52,021 nt of DNA from Dinochytrium kinnereticum. Its lineage: Eukaryota; Chytridiomycota; Chytridiomycetes; Chytridiales; Chytridiaceae. A program made the position numbers and the translations under genes. The stretch lies in assembly GCA_027604005.1 (NCBI GenBank), contig JADGJT010000143.1:1-52021 (forward strand). The letters are read 5' to 3'. Positions 1 to 14,370 of the stretch are shown here, one piece after another (positions within the stretch are counted from its first letter, which is position 1; the number at the start of each line of letters is the position of its first letter). The notes beneath the pieces were generated by a model, which was not told where the DNA came from, ran no database searches, and saw only the letters and a list, made by a program, of their open reading frames with translations.

Positions 1-395
1 CCCCTTGGGGGTTCCGTTTGCCTTGGGGGGGCTTCGCTCATGGTGGGGTTTCATCGCTTTTTTTTGTGCTTGGGGGGGTTGCGGTTTCATTACTTTGGGG
101 TTAAGGGGAGGGTGGGGTGGATTCGCTTTTTCGTTTGCCCTTTTCTTTTTTTTTTTTTGGTTGTTTTGTTTGTTTTGTGGCTGGGTTGAAATATCCTCAT
201 TCTCCAGTAATGCGATAGATTGTTATTCTTTGAATTATCAATTCTTTATTCTTCAGGCAATCACAACTAATCGTTTTTTACAAAAACTCGCAACAAGTCC
301 AAAAAGGAAATAAAGAAAAGGAACAAAAAAGTATCTATCAAACAAAACAAAAAACAAACAAACAAGCGCGTCTTTCTCTTTTTACATCGCTACCA
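1..395. other. Left-edge noncoding region, low complexity
   Basis: The first ~190 nt are rich in G and T runs and the next ~180 nt are rich in A. An open frame at 5-313 (plus) is made almost entirely of Gly, Phe and Trp from the low-complexity sequence and has no recognisable domain, so I do not call it a gene. The A-rich part lies immediately downstream of the dynein stop codon and probably holds that gene's 3' UTR and polyadenylation region. I see nothing else here. Confidence 0.5.
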
Positions 396-3300
396 TTAAT
401 CAATGGAGCACAACAGTGCCACTCCCCCAAGGATCCACTTTTGCGGCCTCTCCTTTGTCTTCAAATTGAACGTCCAGATAAAGGTTGGACCTCTCTGACG
501 CGTTCTATACACGGGACACTCATACACACCCTTTGTCTCCTTCTTATCGACAGGGATAGCACGAATGTAGATGACAGGCATAGCGGGTGTCAAATCCTTC
601 AAATGCGCTTCCTGAATCAACCCAGTGTTGGTATCCCATCTCGCACCCTCCATGAAAAGCCCATGAATGTAAGCACCCTCCCTGGGAGCTCCCGAAAACT
701 CCTCCTTGACCTTCTTTGTCACGTCCACGGTCAGGACCATCCTATCCAAAGGCCATTCGCTCTTCCTTGCTGTTGTTTGCATGACGGCTGTGAGGAACGA
801 TTGGGGGTTGAAGAGACCGCAGAGCCACACAACTGCAGGAAGTTGGAACTCTGCCACCCAGTTTTCTAGCTCTTTGATTCGGAGAAGGAGATCAGAGTAC
901 CATGTTGCCATTCCGGCTAGAGAGGGGAAGGCGAGTTTTTCCCATGATGCTGGGAGTTGGTTCAGGAAGAGGGAGTTCATGAGGGTTTCCATGTGCTCAG
1001 TGATGGTCAAATCTCCCTTCAATCCAAGCTCAAGCTCCTTCAACGATCTTCGAATCTCCGACGTCAGCATCGACATACGATCGCACTCTTGAATGGCGAC
1101 GGAGATGTAGGGCGTTCGCTCCTCGACTTTTGCGATCAGCTCAGCCACGTTAAAGTTCTCGGGAAGGGAAGACAAGATGTCCTCAATGACGGATTTGACC
1201 TTCTCGTCTTTACTCTGTGACGCTCCACCTGCTGCATCTTGTGGCTGCATCTCAAGCATGGTCTGGAAGAGCTTGTCGGCCATCTTTGTGAGGACACCGA
1301 TTTCAGCGTTGGGGTGGAGGCCGTAGAGGTAGGGAGTTTCGGGGGGGAGGTTTTCGTCAATGTAGCGGTGGTACTCTTTGTAGTCGGAGGTTGGGGGGGC
1401 GAGGAAGCTTGGAGCGAGCTCAAAGTTTCCTTCTAGCATCTCTTCTCTTAGGTAGACGTCGAGGTAGGCGCAGCAGAGACGCCTGTCCCAGTCGTCTGAA
1501 ATGTGGCCGCCGTACATGATTTCACCGAAAATGTATCGCAGATCCGTCCATGGGACTTTGGGGAATGTCTGGAAGGAAAGAAAAGGTCAAATAAAATAAA
1601 ATAAAATAAAAAAAAAAGATGATTGATAGAGCCACAAACCTCAAGGTAATTGTAAAGAACGTCCGTTGAGATCATCAGATCACCTGTACTGAAGGGGTAA
1701 GGTTTGTTCCACCCTTGGGTACCAAACTTTCTCCTTTCAAGAATCACAGCGTGGAAGTAACAAAGAGCGAACAAGATGGACTTGAACTCAGCATCTTTGG
1801 AACACCTCTCAAGCGTCTCCTGGCTAAAGTTATCGAGAGCTCTATGAATGTTCGCCTGCATTCCTGTCGGGGGTTCGTTGGTGATCTTGATCGAGGCCTG
1901 CAATATGGAAATCGGGATGATGTGATAAGCGGGGTCTCCAGCCGGCTCGGCGGAGAGGAACACACGGAACTCTGGGTGAGCACCAACGCTCAGCACTTCA
2001 AGCTTCTTCTCGAGAATCGGTAGCCATTTTGCCACCAAGTGGATATTTTCCAACATGACCCATCCTCCCTCTTTGTAGGCAATGTCAAGCTTTTGCTCGG
2101 CAATGATTTCCTGGCCTTGACCAAGCGACACGTTGTGGAAGTTGCGGTTGTCTTCTGTCACGCCGAATGTTCTTCCAAGAGCCTCGACTTCCTTCACGGG
2201 GTCCACACCAGGCGAAAGAATGAAGAAGATTGGAGTGGCGGGTTTCATCTCCTCGTAAGACTTTGCAAGCGGAATACGCGCCGAGTCCACATACTTTGTT
2301 CCCATCTTGACCGAGATGAAGTTCCTCACCGCGTATGTCATACGATCTGGTCTCAAACATCTGAGAATGCAGAGTTTTTGAAGTGGGGTTTTGTTCTTCC
2401 ACTCTTGTGGTAGCTTTTCATTTTCCGGGCACTCATTCTCGCAGTACTTCTTCCACTGTTTGGATGAACCTTCAATGTCAGACGCCAGCGTCCTAAACTG
2501 CTCCAAGTTTGACAATGCCTTAACCATCCCCCAGCTGGAAGAGGTAAGCCACTCGAGTGGGCTCGACACGTTCGGAATCTTTGGACCACGAAGGAGGAAG
2601 TCGAGCTCAACAGGATCAAGGTCATCTTGGGCACCCAGGATCTGGAATGTCATTTGAGCAAGGTAAATAAGCTTGTCCCTCTCAAATAGACCACGGGTTG
2701 TGTACGTGAAGACCATATGGGTGATTGAGTCGATAAGAAGCAGGACACGCTCCTTGATGTCCTCAGATGCTTCTGCCCTTTGAATAGCGTTTTGGAAAAC
2801 AACCTTGTAGGCGTTAAGCGAGTACTGGTACATGGGGTGAATCTGCCATAGATCATTGAGCAAGAAGTAGAGAAGCGATGACCTTGCAGCAACGGGTCGA
2901 TACAATTCACGAGTCTCGTTGATCTTCTTTTCAGTCTTCTTTGCTTCTTCAACCTTCTGCTCAATGTCAGTGGCCGTACTTTTCGTGATCTCAAGGTTCT
3001 CAACGAGTGCAGTGTCACCCAAGAAGTTACCCTGAGCGGCAGATAGACGCGACAGAAGCGCGTCCTCAAGCTCCGTGAGCTTGATCTTGAACTCGTTCTG
3101 CTGCTTAGTCAATTCCGCCTTTGTTCTCTCCAGATCCGGTCGCTCGATGTTGACGACGTCGGCAAGAAGCTGGTCCTCCAAACCGAGGAGGGTGACAGTG
3201 AAGTTGATCAGCGTCGTTTGGGCCTGAATTTCTGGCGGGTAGTGGGGGTTGGCTCGTCGGGTTTGTAGAATCAGCTTGAAGCGCTGATCATACTCGACCT

Positions 3301-6300
3301 CCTTGTCTCCCATCTTGATGTACCTTCCTTTCTTAATGGTTTCACGACCGAGGAGTGGGTTAAGAACAGGATCTATCGACTCGGCAATGTCCTCAATCAG
3401 CACGGTATCACCAGATGAGACAGCCTTTTCTATCGAGTCCAGGTAGCCCTTCGCACCCAAACGGACAATCTTCAACCCAGCACCCTCGCGGTTCTTGACC
3501 CAGGTAACACCCTGCAACTGAGGGTCAATGATTAGGGGCCACCTCTTGCAATTTGTGACCATCGTCGCGTTTTCCAGAGAGACACGGTCAGTCGGTAGGC
3601 CTTCGTTGTTCCATTTCGCGATCTCCGCACTCGAAGTAAGAATGGCCAGAGGGTCCAAGTCATCTGAGAGGGGAATCTTTTCTGGGTTATCCTCTGCCCT
3701 CAAATACTTGAACCAGTTCTCTTGCAACAATTCCTCCCTATACCTCTTGCTGAAGCATCCCACGTATGAGACGAATGCAGCAGAGATAAGCACATCACCG
3801 GCCAGCGTCTTCTCCTGCTCCTTGAATTTCCCCACAGCCTCACTCCATCGAACTTTCTCAGAGGCAAGACCATTCACCAAACGATTGGCGAGGACGATGG
3901 TTTCTTGAGTTGAACGAGCTTCCTCCTCGCACTTAAGCTTGTCCTCCGTAGCCTTTTCGAACTTGGCCTTGAGCTCGGCCAAGTTCTTGTCGAGCTCGCT
4001 GATCTTGCCCTGGATGTCGCGAAGCCTGGCTTGTGAAATCTGAAGCTCCGCATTGGCAGCCTCAAGGGCCTTTCGCTTAGGCTCGACATCACAGTACACA
4101 TTGTAGAATCCAACAACGTTAACAACCCAGGCGCAAAGACCAGCGGCGGCGATGGACTTGCTCTTCATGAAGTCTTCGTTGAAGTTCGGATCGGACAGGT
4201 AGGGTTGCAGGGCCTCCAAGTTACTGGAATCAATCTTCTCCTTGTTAAAAGTGATGAGCGATTCAAGGAAAGAGTCGACCTTGGCCATCATATTTTTCGA
4301 GGCCTTCCAGCTCCTATCCTTTGCAATCTTTCCGGGAGGGCTTAGAAGAACCATAACCGCCGCTACGGTGTTCTGAACTTCCTGAGATGGAGAACCGAAG
4401 GACTTTAACTCCGTCAAGTTCGCCTTGTTCAGTGTGTTAAGAGCGTTGGCGGCGGCAGCAAGAGCAGGCTCTGCAGCGCGAAGATCGTTCTCACAAGAAG
4501 CGGCCTTTTCGGAAACTTCCTTTGTGAAAGCGTCAACTTTCTTCTCCTCCTCGGCAGCGATCGCCTTCTCTTTGTTCACCTTTTCGGTATCGATCCCGAC
4601 ACGCTCAATAAGCCTTAGGGCCTCCTCATTCTTTGCCTTCAAGTCAACCTCCTGGAACGCAAGCTTTGCTTTCAAGTCGTCGACTTGCGCGGCAGTTGAC
4701 TGAAGCTTTGTTAGACCGTTCTCAAGACGATCCATAGCTCGTGTCAGCTCTTGGGACTTTCGCTCGAGCATCTCCTTGTACAAAGATATCAGCGCCAAGA
4801 AAGACTTTGGCGTTGTGTAATTGTATCGCTTTTCGTTGAGAAGGTACTTTTTGGAGACACCGTTTACAGACTGATGCGCGAATGACATGAACTTTGTAAC
4901 GCATTGCTTTAGCTGGGGCGGTACAAGGTCGCAGGTAGAGATGAATCTCGTCGCGACCGAGTTTAAAGCCTCATCCGGCCATTCATGGAACCAGTCAATC
5001 ATTGTGCAGTTGACGATGGCAGGGAACTTTCGACACCTTGAACGAAGCGTATTTCCGACAGGGGAGAAGCAGAGTACAACTTTCAGGTTCTTCCTGACGA
5101 ATCGGATGAAAAGATCCCAGCAAACCTCACGGGTGTCGACCAATCCCTGAGCCTTAGCTTCATTCCTCATGGAGTTGATAATGTTATCAACTTCTTCGTC
5201 AGGGAACAAGCCAGGGATGTTACCAGAAGCAAGCATGTCGTTGATCAGAACAAGGAACTTTTCGTCGGCGACTTGGGAATCCGTAAGAAGGAACATGATT
5301 TGCTGTTTCTTCAACCCGGTCTTAGAATACAATCCTGCAAGATCCGTTTTCAAGTCATTGATAGAGTAACCTTTACGGAGTGTGATCTGGAAAACGTCCA
5401 TTTGGGAAATAAAGGCTGCAAGTCTTGAAAGAGATTGTTTTCCACTACCACCGACTCCGACTAGCAATGCGTTACCCCTAGGGCTCTCTAGAATACGGTT
5501 GATTCTGCAGATATGACTCATGGCATCTTCAAAGAGCACGAGGTTCATAGCTGCGTTCACCTCATCATACTGAAGCTGCGCCTCGTCTAAAAGCTTCTTC
5601 AATGCCGCCCAATCCTTAATCTGCCCGTACTTTGGCTCGCCGATACCCAAGGCAAAGTGTGTGAAAACAATAGGCTCAGCCATAACTTGAGTCTGGTCCA
5701 TGTCTTCAAACACCTTCTTTGCAATTTCACCCTGGAACTTCAGTAGCTGCTGAGCATCAGAGAACTCAACCATCTTGTCCGCGTAAGTTCTAGTGGTTTC
5801 ATGAAGCCAGAGCCTCACAAGATCCAGGGGTTCTTTTACGGTCTCCTTCGTCGTAAAGAGAATTCCCTGGAAAATATTTGAAAGATCCCTAAGGTTGAAG
5901 ATGTAGTGGAATCTAACCGCTGAAGGCAAGAAGACGGCAGAAACCTTCTTGTGCAATGCAAGAGTTGCTGTCACCAACTTCTCTGAAATCTTTTGCACGG
6001 AGTTCGCAAACGACTTCAAATGCCCCTGCAGAATCTGAAGGTAAATCGCCTGAAGTGATTCCGTACCCGGGAAGTTAACTGAGAAGCTCGCAAAGTGCCT
6101 TCCAAGACGCCCAGAAATGGTGAAAGATCCTGCCGTTGGGTTCATGCAGGCCACGTACTGACAGTTGTGAATCTCCTTCAAAGTGAGCTTCGTCCTATCA
6201 TACCAGTGCTTGTAGTCAAGGTGCTGACGCAGCAGAGTGTGCGGGCTTGCAGTTCCGTACTTATCAACTTCCGGCATGTTCAAATCATCCAAGAAGTAGA

Positions 6301-9300
6301 TAAGTTTCTTTGTGCCAGGAGGGCCGTAGTTTCGACCAGCTTTTTTCTCCAATGGCTTTTCAAGGACTGATTGCAGGGACCAGGCCGTCGTGTAGAAGTT
6401 GAATGGAACGTTAACAATAAGGCGATCCTCTCCGTACGAGTAAAGCTTATCCTGCATCAGCACGGTTTTACCGCAGCCAGCGTTTCCAATCAACAGAACA
6501 GGTTTTCCATTATCAGCAAGAACGTCCAAAAGGTATCGTATCCTAGTTGTCTCAGCAGTGTGAACAAGAACTGAAGAGAGAGGCATTTCCGGATCATATT
6601 CGTACTGAGGGACCCTCTCCGTCCACGGCAAGAATCTTTTCGTCTCTGCCTCAATATAGTAATCGAAAACGGTGCCACTAGGGGGGAACTTAATGGTTTT
6701 GAACTCAGAATTCCACCATTTCGAAAACTCTACACGGTAGTCAACAATCTGGTCCTGGAACATGCAACCACCAAAGGCCCAGACTGCAGCAAACACAAAG
6801 TAGATTTCGAACCATTCTTTATCGCACCCCTTTGGAGTGTTCTGAGGTGTAAGCAAGCCCTCAAGGATATTGCATAAGCTGACGACGATAGAAAATTCCT
6901 CAACGGTGGCCATCTTGAACCTTCCAGAACGGAGAGCATCTAGGCACGGGTTGACATAGCGATCAAAGAGGACTGACAAGCTTGACTTCTCCGCTTGGTC
7001 CTCACGCTTGTCAAGCCACGACTGCACGTATGGATTCCAACCGAGATCAGTGGTGTTAAGGTATAGAATACCTGCCCTAGAGACTGTGGCGGGGGTGGCG
7101 TACTTCAAATCTCCGATCTCGAAAATCAAACGCATATAAGGCTTCAGAGGAATACGCTCGTTTGAGGCAAGCGTGAGCATCTTATTGTCATCCATCACAG
7201 TATTCAATGACTCAATCCAGTTTGGGTCGATATCTCCGTCCAGGACCATCCACTTCGGGTCCGTCCCAGGCATTGAAGCCTGGTCTCGCAGAATGCTTGA
7301 GAACAGACCATCTTTCCATTCACGTGTAGCAGGGTTGATGCAACCAAAAAGATCATCTGTGCTGACTGCTTTGGGGTTTAGGTCTGCAATGACGCATTTT
7401 CGGCCCATGTTGATGTACGTTCGGGAAAGCATCTTCCAGATCTGAGACTTTCCGGTTCCTCCATTACCGATAATGAATACACAGTGACGGACAGCCATCA
7501 GCTCTTCAAGTTGGACGACCTTTAGGACGAAAATATCTTCGGCCTGTAAGCCGTTTTCCACAGTCGCTTTTCGAATTTCTTCCTCGAGCTTCTCATTCCT
7601 CTTTCGGGGAACTTCAACCTTTGGGAACAGATCGACAATGAGACCCATGAAAACCTGAAGATCATCCGTCACAATCTTCGGCAAGTTAAAATCACGAAGA
7701 GCTCTCATCAAGACGTTCTCTTCCGGAATGTTGGGGTCTGAACGCTTCAGTGAACCAGCGACGACAAGAACGGACTTGATGGCACGAAGACCCCAATCGT
7801 AGTGGTCTTGCTTCGAAAGCAGCTCCCTATTTAGTTTGTAAAGAGTGTTGAATTTCCTGGCGAGAGAACTTGCTTCAATGAAACCTTCAGCCATAAGCAT
7901 AATTTCACAAATAAGTTCAAGGTTGGGAACGACCATAGAGCAGGGTCTAAACAGTGCCTTGATATTCTCAGGAAGCTCGGTACGACCAGCATAACCAGGA
8001 TTCATGGTAATGAATGCCCCTACCGTACGGCATAGGCTGATTTCTTCACCCTGGAAGATAAATCGTGACTTCCTAAACCGCAAAGCATCCTGAATGGATT
8101 TAACTTGAGTTGCAACGACGGACAAGACTTCAACCGAGATACGGTTAAACTCGTCGAAACATCCCCAAGTTCCAGATTGGGCCAATCCCTTGAAGATGTT
8201 TCCGATGGATTTGTAGTCCATCTGCTCCGAGCAGTTGAACACGTACACCATTATGGCAAGCGCTTTTCCCAAATCTTTCACTGTTTCCGTTTTCCCAGTA
8301 CCTGCAGGCCCCGCAGGGGCTCCACCCATAATAAGGTGAAGCGACTGAGTCAACGTAATGTAGCATCGATCTGTCAACGCAGTGATAACGAGACGTGGGG
8401 TGTTTCCGAGATACTCATAGTTGTATCGGAAAACAGCGTCGCAAATGTTAATGAAACAGTCTGCCTGATCTTCGTCCCATCTGAGTCGAAGCTGGCACTG
8501 CCAGCTGAAGCATTGCGCATTTTCAGCCTTTTCTGCAATGAGTTTGGCGACTTGATCACGAGCGTGTACATCAAGTGTACAAACTGTCATGATCATTTGA
8601 CGGTGGTTCTTCGTAAGCTCTCCTTGAATGAGCGAGATGAGGGCGGTTAACTGATTAACTTGTTTCTTGTAGTAATCTTTCATCGCGTTCTCATAACCCT
8701 CTTCAAGCCGTGCAAAAGCCGCGTTGACTTCAGTTGTCCACCAAATTTGAGTTCCGGCCAATGTGATCTGAGCAGGATGATCAAAGATCCACTGCTCTCT
8801 AGGCTTCTCTTCATAAGTTGACACGCCTTCTCCCAAAAGGGATCGGAGCGTCGTTCTCATACTGTCGACAAGGCGGTTAAGCCAAACCTCAACCGGACCG
8901 GTGCATTCACACTTATCAATGAAGGCCACATATTCGTCCTGCTGAGAGAACATTCCAATTGCGGTTTTTGTCGGCTCTCCCTTATCGTCCAACTCGAAAT
9001 CAAGCCGTGCAATACTGTCGAAGAGCTTTGGCAGGTGAAGTGCGACAGCCTGTGGCATGTTACCCTTGGCTAGAATATCGAGAAGATCAGTAGCCGACAC
9101 GAAGTAGAATCGCGGGAACGCAAGTCTCTTAGTCTCAAGGTATTCAGCCAATGACTTCTCGCAGAGAGCAAGCTGGCTTTGCAAGTACTCTAGCTTCTCG
9201 TACAATCCTTCCCTCATACAAGCTTCAACGCAGTTCGGCGTCTTTGAAGCCTCATTGGTAAGAGCCTTATACGCAGAGTCGATTCCATCGAAACGCTTCG

Positions 9301-12300
9301 AGTCCTCCGGAAGTTGAGCTCGAATATCTTCAGATCCCATGAAAATATTCTCAAGGTGCGACCAGGTCTTTTGGACTTCAAGCCAGAGAGTAACGACTGA
9401 ATCGACTGTAGAGAGCGTGTTCTGCCACTTCATGATTTGAGTCTCGAAGTGAGCGACGTACTTGGAGGACATCATATTCTGCAGCATAACTTGGTTGTCT
9501 TCTAAGGTTTCAATCAACTCCTCAGATGATCTCAATAGAGCTGTCTTGGTCGCCTCATGGACTTCGTATGTAAATTCCATAGCAGCCCACGTTTTCGAGA
9601 GGTCGTTCAAAACCTTCTCCATGGCAAGTTCTTTAGTTGCACGGTCCACAATAACCTTGACGTCGTCCTCGTACTTATGCAGTTGGAGACTGAGAAGATC
9701 CTGGAACTTCATGTCTTTGGTGAGGACAAAAGTAACACCGGTGGTCTTCATCAGCTGCTTCCAGTGACGGTCCCTAATAGCGTTGCTACGCAGTTCACCA
9801 ACAGCTCTCAAACTAGTAATCATGTCCTTTACCATTTGGTCAAGGCCGTTGTAAGCATCCCACCCCTTGATCTCTTTATCCATCCGTCGCAACTCTTTTG
9901 CGAGGTCTCTGCACCGGTTTTCCATTGAATCTGTATCAATTTCGGTCCAAAGAGTGGTTCGCCACTCCTCAAACATGAAGGTTACTAGAGACACGACATC
10001 CCACACGGATTTCAGCATGCCGATATCTCGTCTGCAGTCACCGAGCTGGCGGTAAGTAGGGACGTTAAGCTCAAAAAGTTCACAGGAGTTCTTCAGAGCA
10101 GCAGCCTCAGTCTCCATATCCGCTACATTCATATGACACTGGTCAATAATCTCGTATGCCTTTTCAGGACCATAGTCAAACTTAAAAGGTGCTTTCTTTC
10201 TAAAGTCTTCCCTGAACTGATGGTTTCTCGCCTCAAACTTGTTGCACTTTTGCTGAAGAACGTCCACTTCTTTAGCCTGAAGAGGAGCGACATGATCCTT
10301 GATGCTGATGGAAAGCTTCTTGACCTCCGACCATTCCTCAGGTAAATCATTGAGGAGCTTGTGGATTTCGTCAGGCATTTCGACGCCAAACTGACGAAGA
10401 AGGTTAATGGTCTTCCTCAAGGGCTCAAACATGTGATCGATATTATTCATTCGATGCTTTATGGCGTGAAGAAGCCCCATAGCGTTGACAAGGCCATTGT
10501 AATCCCCTTCCTCAATTTTCCCTTGAAGACCTTTCTTGTTCATTTTTACGAATTTGTTAAGTTCATTCAAAGTATTCACTCCATCGTCCGACAAGTACTT
10601 TGTCAGAGTGTAGCTCCACTTCTTAACGACAACGTTCAAAGATTGCTTAAGGGGTCTAGCGTCAACACGGAACCAGGACTGGAAGATTATTTCTGGGTCG
10701 ATTCCCATAATGGTCTTGTGGATGCCTTCGAATTTGCGAATCTCGCTTTCGAATTTCTCAAGTTGCATATAGGGATCGTCACCAGCTCCTTCTTCAGTTT
10801 TGTTGTCCTTTCCTGCCATAAGGAAATTCTTCATATATTCTTGACGATTCTCCTGCATAAAAATTAGAACCCACATAACACCAGTTCAATATATTTACCG
10901 TCCAGAGGTAAGAGAATTGCTCATAACCCTCCTTGTACGCCAAGCAGTCATCAAGAATGATCTTTATTCCGTCCAATATCTCCACCTTCAGGGAATCAAG
11001 CCTCTCGTTTCTCTTCATTTCGCCAAGGTAAGTCTCATTCTCAATCTCAATCTGGCGCAATCGACGTGACTGTTCCTCGGCAGAGGTCGTGTCTAAGTCC
11101 TCACCAGAGTGACTGGCATCATCCCCTTGTGCGTGCGCAGTTCCAGATTTAGGCTTAAGAGTCACTAGCTCGCCTTCGTTTCGCTTAGAGATTCGAGGCA
11201 TGAGAGATGCGATATCATAGATGTCGTCGAGAAGCTCAGAAACAATCCACATAAGACTATCCGGAGCATCTAATTTAAGAATTTAGTAAAACTCTAAATT
11301 GGTAGTGATTTACCTTCTTCCATGCCAGGTGTAAAAACGAGCATTTCGTTCTCGAGCTCAAGCTTCGCCTCCAAAAGTGGACCAACTTCTTTACCTACCA
11401 TTCGATCACGGTCCATATTTTCAGCAAGGTATTCTAAAGACGTTTTAATCGTGTTCCAGAAACCCTCCTTCACGAGTCCATCAACATATTGAAGGTAGTC
11501 CTCCCACATAGCAGCATTTTCATCAACGTCAAGCAACACACGGGTCTGGTTCACAAGGTTATGAATAGTTTGACCGTCGCGCTTGATCATCTCGTACGCG
11601 GCGTTCAGCTTAGCGTCCTTTTCTTCGATGTTGAGAAGCTTCTTTCCGTCCTTTCTTTCAATTAGAGGGGAAGTTTGCCACGCCTTCATGATCTTCTGAA
11701 TTTGGTTGATGTTGTTCTTAGTCACTTGAAGAATCGAGTTTAAGTTTCCGACGGTGCCAGAAATTGAGACGATGTACTCGTCGATCGAGTCGGACTTCCA
11801 GTTTAAAGTAGTCAGAGCAAACTCCATCTTCTCATCGATCTCAACAATCTTTGGCTCGATAAGTGGCCTTTCGACCTCAAGAACGCCTGTTCGGATGCCG
11901 TTGTACATTCCGGCAATGTGATCCAACGAGAAAATAAATCGGCGAAAGACTTCGGCCTTGGAGTAGATTCCGGCAGCAGTCTCGGGTGGCTTAACTTGAA
12001 GAGCCTCCAAGTACTTGACCTCTCGTAAAAGAGCAACGACTTTCGGATCAAAGTTGACATCGATAAGCCCGTTCGATCGAATCAAGAGAGGCTTATTTAG
12101 GTTCGCCTCAGACTCATCAATAATCGTATCCGACCATCGGTTGAAGACGCTCTTCTCATAATTTTCAAGCATTTCAAACAACTCGTTGTACTTGTTCTTT
12201 ACGGCAGTAGCTTCTTCGCTATTCATCACGTTGTGGTTCAACTGATAAAAAAAGATTAATCGGAGAAACTAAGGAGTAAAACATACAGTCTTCAATTTCT

Positions 12301-14370
12301 CCATGGCTTTACCAATTCTGTCCTTAAGCTCATGAGCCCAGGCTACTGCGCCGGTTACAGGAGCCATATTGTAATGGATTGGAGGAGCATCTTTAAACTT
12401 GAGGAAAATAGCGGTGACCTCATCCAGGTCAAGGGAGTACGCTTTCAGGAGGGAGAAGTACTTCTTCTCAAAATCGTGCTGAATGTTTGGGCGGCTCAAA
12501 AGCCCCGAGAACGATTCCAATAATCGGAAGCAGGCGTGCAACCCAGAGCAATCATCAAAGGCTTGACAAAGAATTGTCCTGATAGCAACAGATTAACCTC
12601 CGTGGTGCTAAATGGGAAAACTAACTTACCCTATACGTCTGTCCAAATCAGTGATGATAGTGTGGAATTTTTCAAGATCAATCTCAAAATCACACTCGTT
12701 AATATTCAGAACATCATACTTCAGCTTGCTAAACCCACTCAGGGCCGTTGTAAATTCCGCAAAAATCTGAGCGACTTGAGAACTCAAGATTTTACCCTTT
12801 GACTGTATTAGAATCTGACACTTTAAATTCATAAGTACCTTAGTTCCACCGATTTCAATCTTCTCTAGTCGATTAAACTCGATAATAGAGTCAAACAAGT
12901 CTAAAATCTGCTGAACTCGTGCGATAAATTGATCTAATCGTGCAAAAACGATTTTGGTATCAAAGTTCCATGGCCTCTCACTGTCCGCTAACTGCGCCTT
13001 ATTCTCGTAGTAAGTCAACTTGAAGGCCTCACAGACTCGTAAGACAATTCGGATTCTCTCGGCGGCTTCTTCAGGTTCTGAAGTGAACAATTCAGAGGGC
13101 TGAATAAAAGCCCGTGCCTGCTCGATAATATCATTGCAAATTTCCCGCAAAATCACCGTGATCCGATTTGGGGTATTGTAGAATTTAGAGTATTTCCAGA
13201 TAAGTACAAGGCAACGCATCATTTGGGGGAAAATCTGAGCTAGCTCCAAAAAGTCAGAGGCACCTGTAAGTCGCTCGACGCATGGTCGAAGTGACTTAAG
13301 GTATATATTAATATCACTCGCCTCATCCAAAGCTATAAGGAGTTAAAAGCCGTATTAAGAAGTTAAGCCATACCAAAAACTACTTCATTAAAGATCATTT
13401 TAAATGCTGGATAGTAAGTGCTTTTGCTTGCCTCTAGGATTTTGGATATCTTCTGAATTTTCTCATCTGTAAGTTGCTGATGAATGGACTTCAAATTGGC
13501 TGACTTGGCCGCCCAAAAATCAATCTCCACCATCGGCCCCGGATTGAGCCCCTCATCTAGTGGTGCCGCCGAATTACTTTTGATGACGTCCTTGATCTGG
13601 TGTGTCCAGTCGATCACAGCTGATTCAAGTGTGTGGAGGATACTTTTATCGGTCTCGGTGTTTAGTTTTGCTCCGTGGGGTAAAGGAAGCATGGTTTTTC
13701 CCTTTAAAACTTAAGTTAGACGAACAAAGAAAAAAGAGCTGGGGTCTTTACCTTTGATTTTCCTGAAATGACGTACACAGCACCATTTAATTGGTGAAAG
13801 TGTCGCAGAACATCGTTGGCCACAACCTCTGGCCACGACTCCAGGTTCTTTGGATTGGTCAAAAGGGGCAAATAAACTTCTTCCAATAATGTTGAGAGAA
13901 ACTCCAAAGGATTCGCCATGATATCTCCCATCGTCAACTCTTTCTCAAGATCATTGGAGAGAGCCTGGCCGAGGTTGTTCTTAAGAAAATATATGGATTT
14001 CTTTTTCAAGAATGGGGGAAAGTCGATAGCTGGAAGGAGTTCATCCTTCAGGTTGAGGTAGAAGAGAAGTGTGTTGTAGCCTTGCTCCAGGAAGTGATTT
14101 AGTATCTCACTAGAGAAGAATGTATTTAGTCTATCTGGATATCCCTTTCCCGATCGCTTACACATTCTCAGACTGTGACAGCATCTTCTTCCACTTGTCG
14201 TTTTTAATCTTTAGCGCAGAAAGCACCCTGTCCTCGAACCAGTTGACTCGCGGATCGACATGTACTTGCACTTCCTCGCCATCACCACCCTCCTTGTCCT
14301 TCTTGCCCTTGGGTGTGGAAGGTGCCTTTCCCTCCGCGGCCACTTCCTCCTTCTTAGTCTCTCCAGCCAT
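396..14370 (-). CDS. Axonemal outer-arm dynein heavy chain, beta type (DNAH9/11/17 class)
   Basis: Motor subunit of the outer dynein arm, driving microtubule sliding in the flagellar axoneme. Nine exons join in frame: 14370-14162, 14109-13752, 13701-13374, 13332-12630, 12578-12287, 12241-11314, 11269-10899, 10852-1640 and 1568-396. This gives 13,575 nt and 4,524 aa, the usual family size. The N-terminal tail and linker precede six AAA units. P-loops are AAA1 GPAGTGKT (~residue 1,910), AAA2 GNGGTGKS (~2,190), AAA3 GNAGCGKT (~2,520) and AAA4 GVGGSGKQ (~2,860). A long coiled-coil stalk flanks a microtubule-binding domain near 3,280. The C-terminal domain (YGGHISDDWDRR, PYLYGLHPNAEIG, GLFNPQSFLTA, REGAYIHGLFMEGA) is what places it with DNAH9/11/17 and Chlamydomonas beta rather than cytoplasmic, gamma or inner-arm chains. 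Introns are 41-71 nt. The start is the first ATG of an Ala/Lys/Glu-rich leader. The class is secure; the exact orthologue is inferred. Confidence 0.96.

Noticed and set aside
5..313. 102-codon plus-strand open frame at the left edge
   Set aside because: Composition is Gly/Phe/Trp from G- and T-runs; no domain, no codon pattern like the neighbours.
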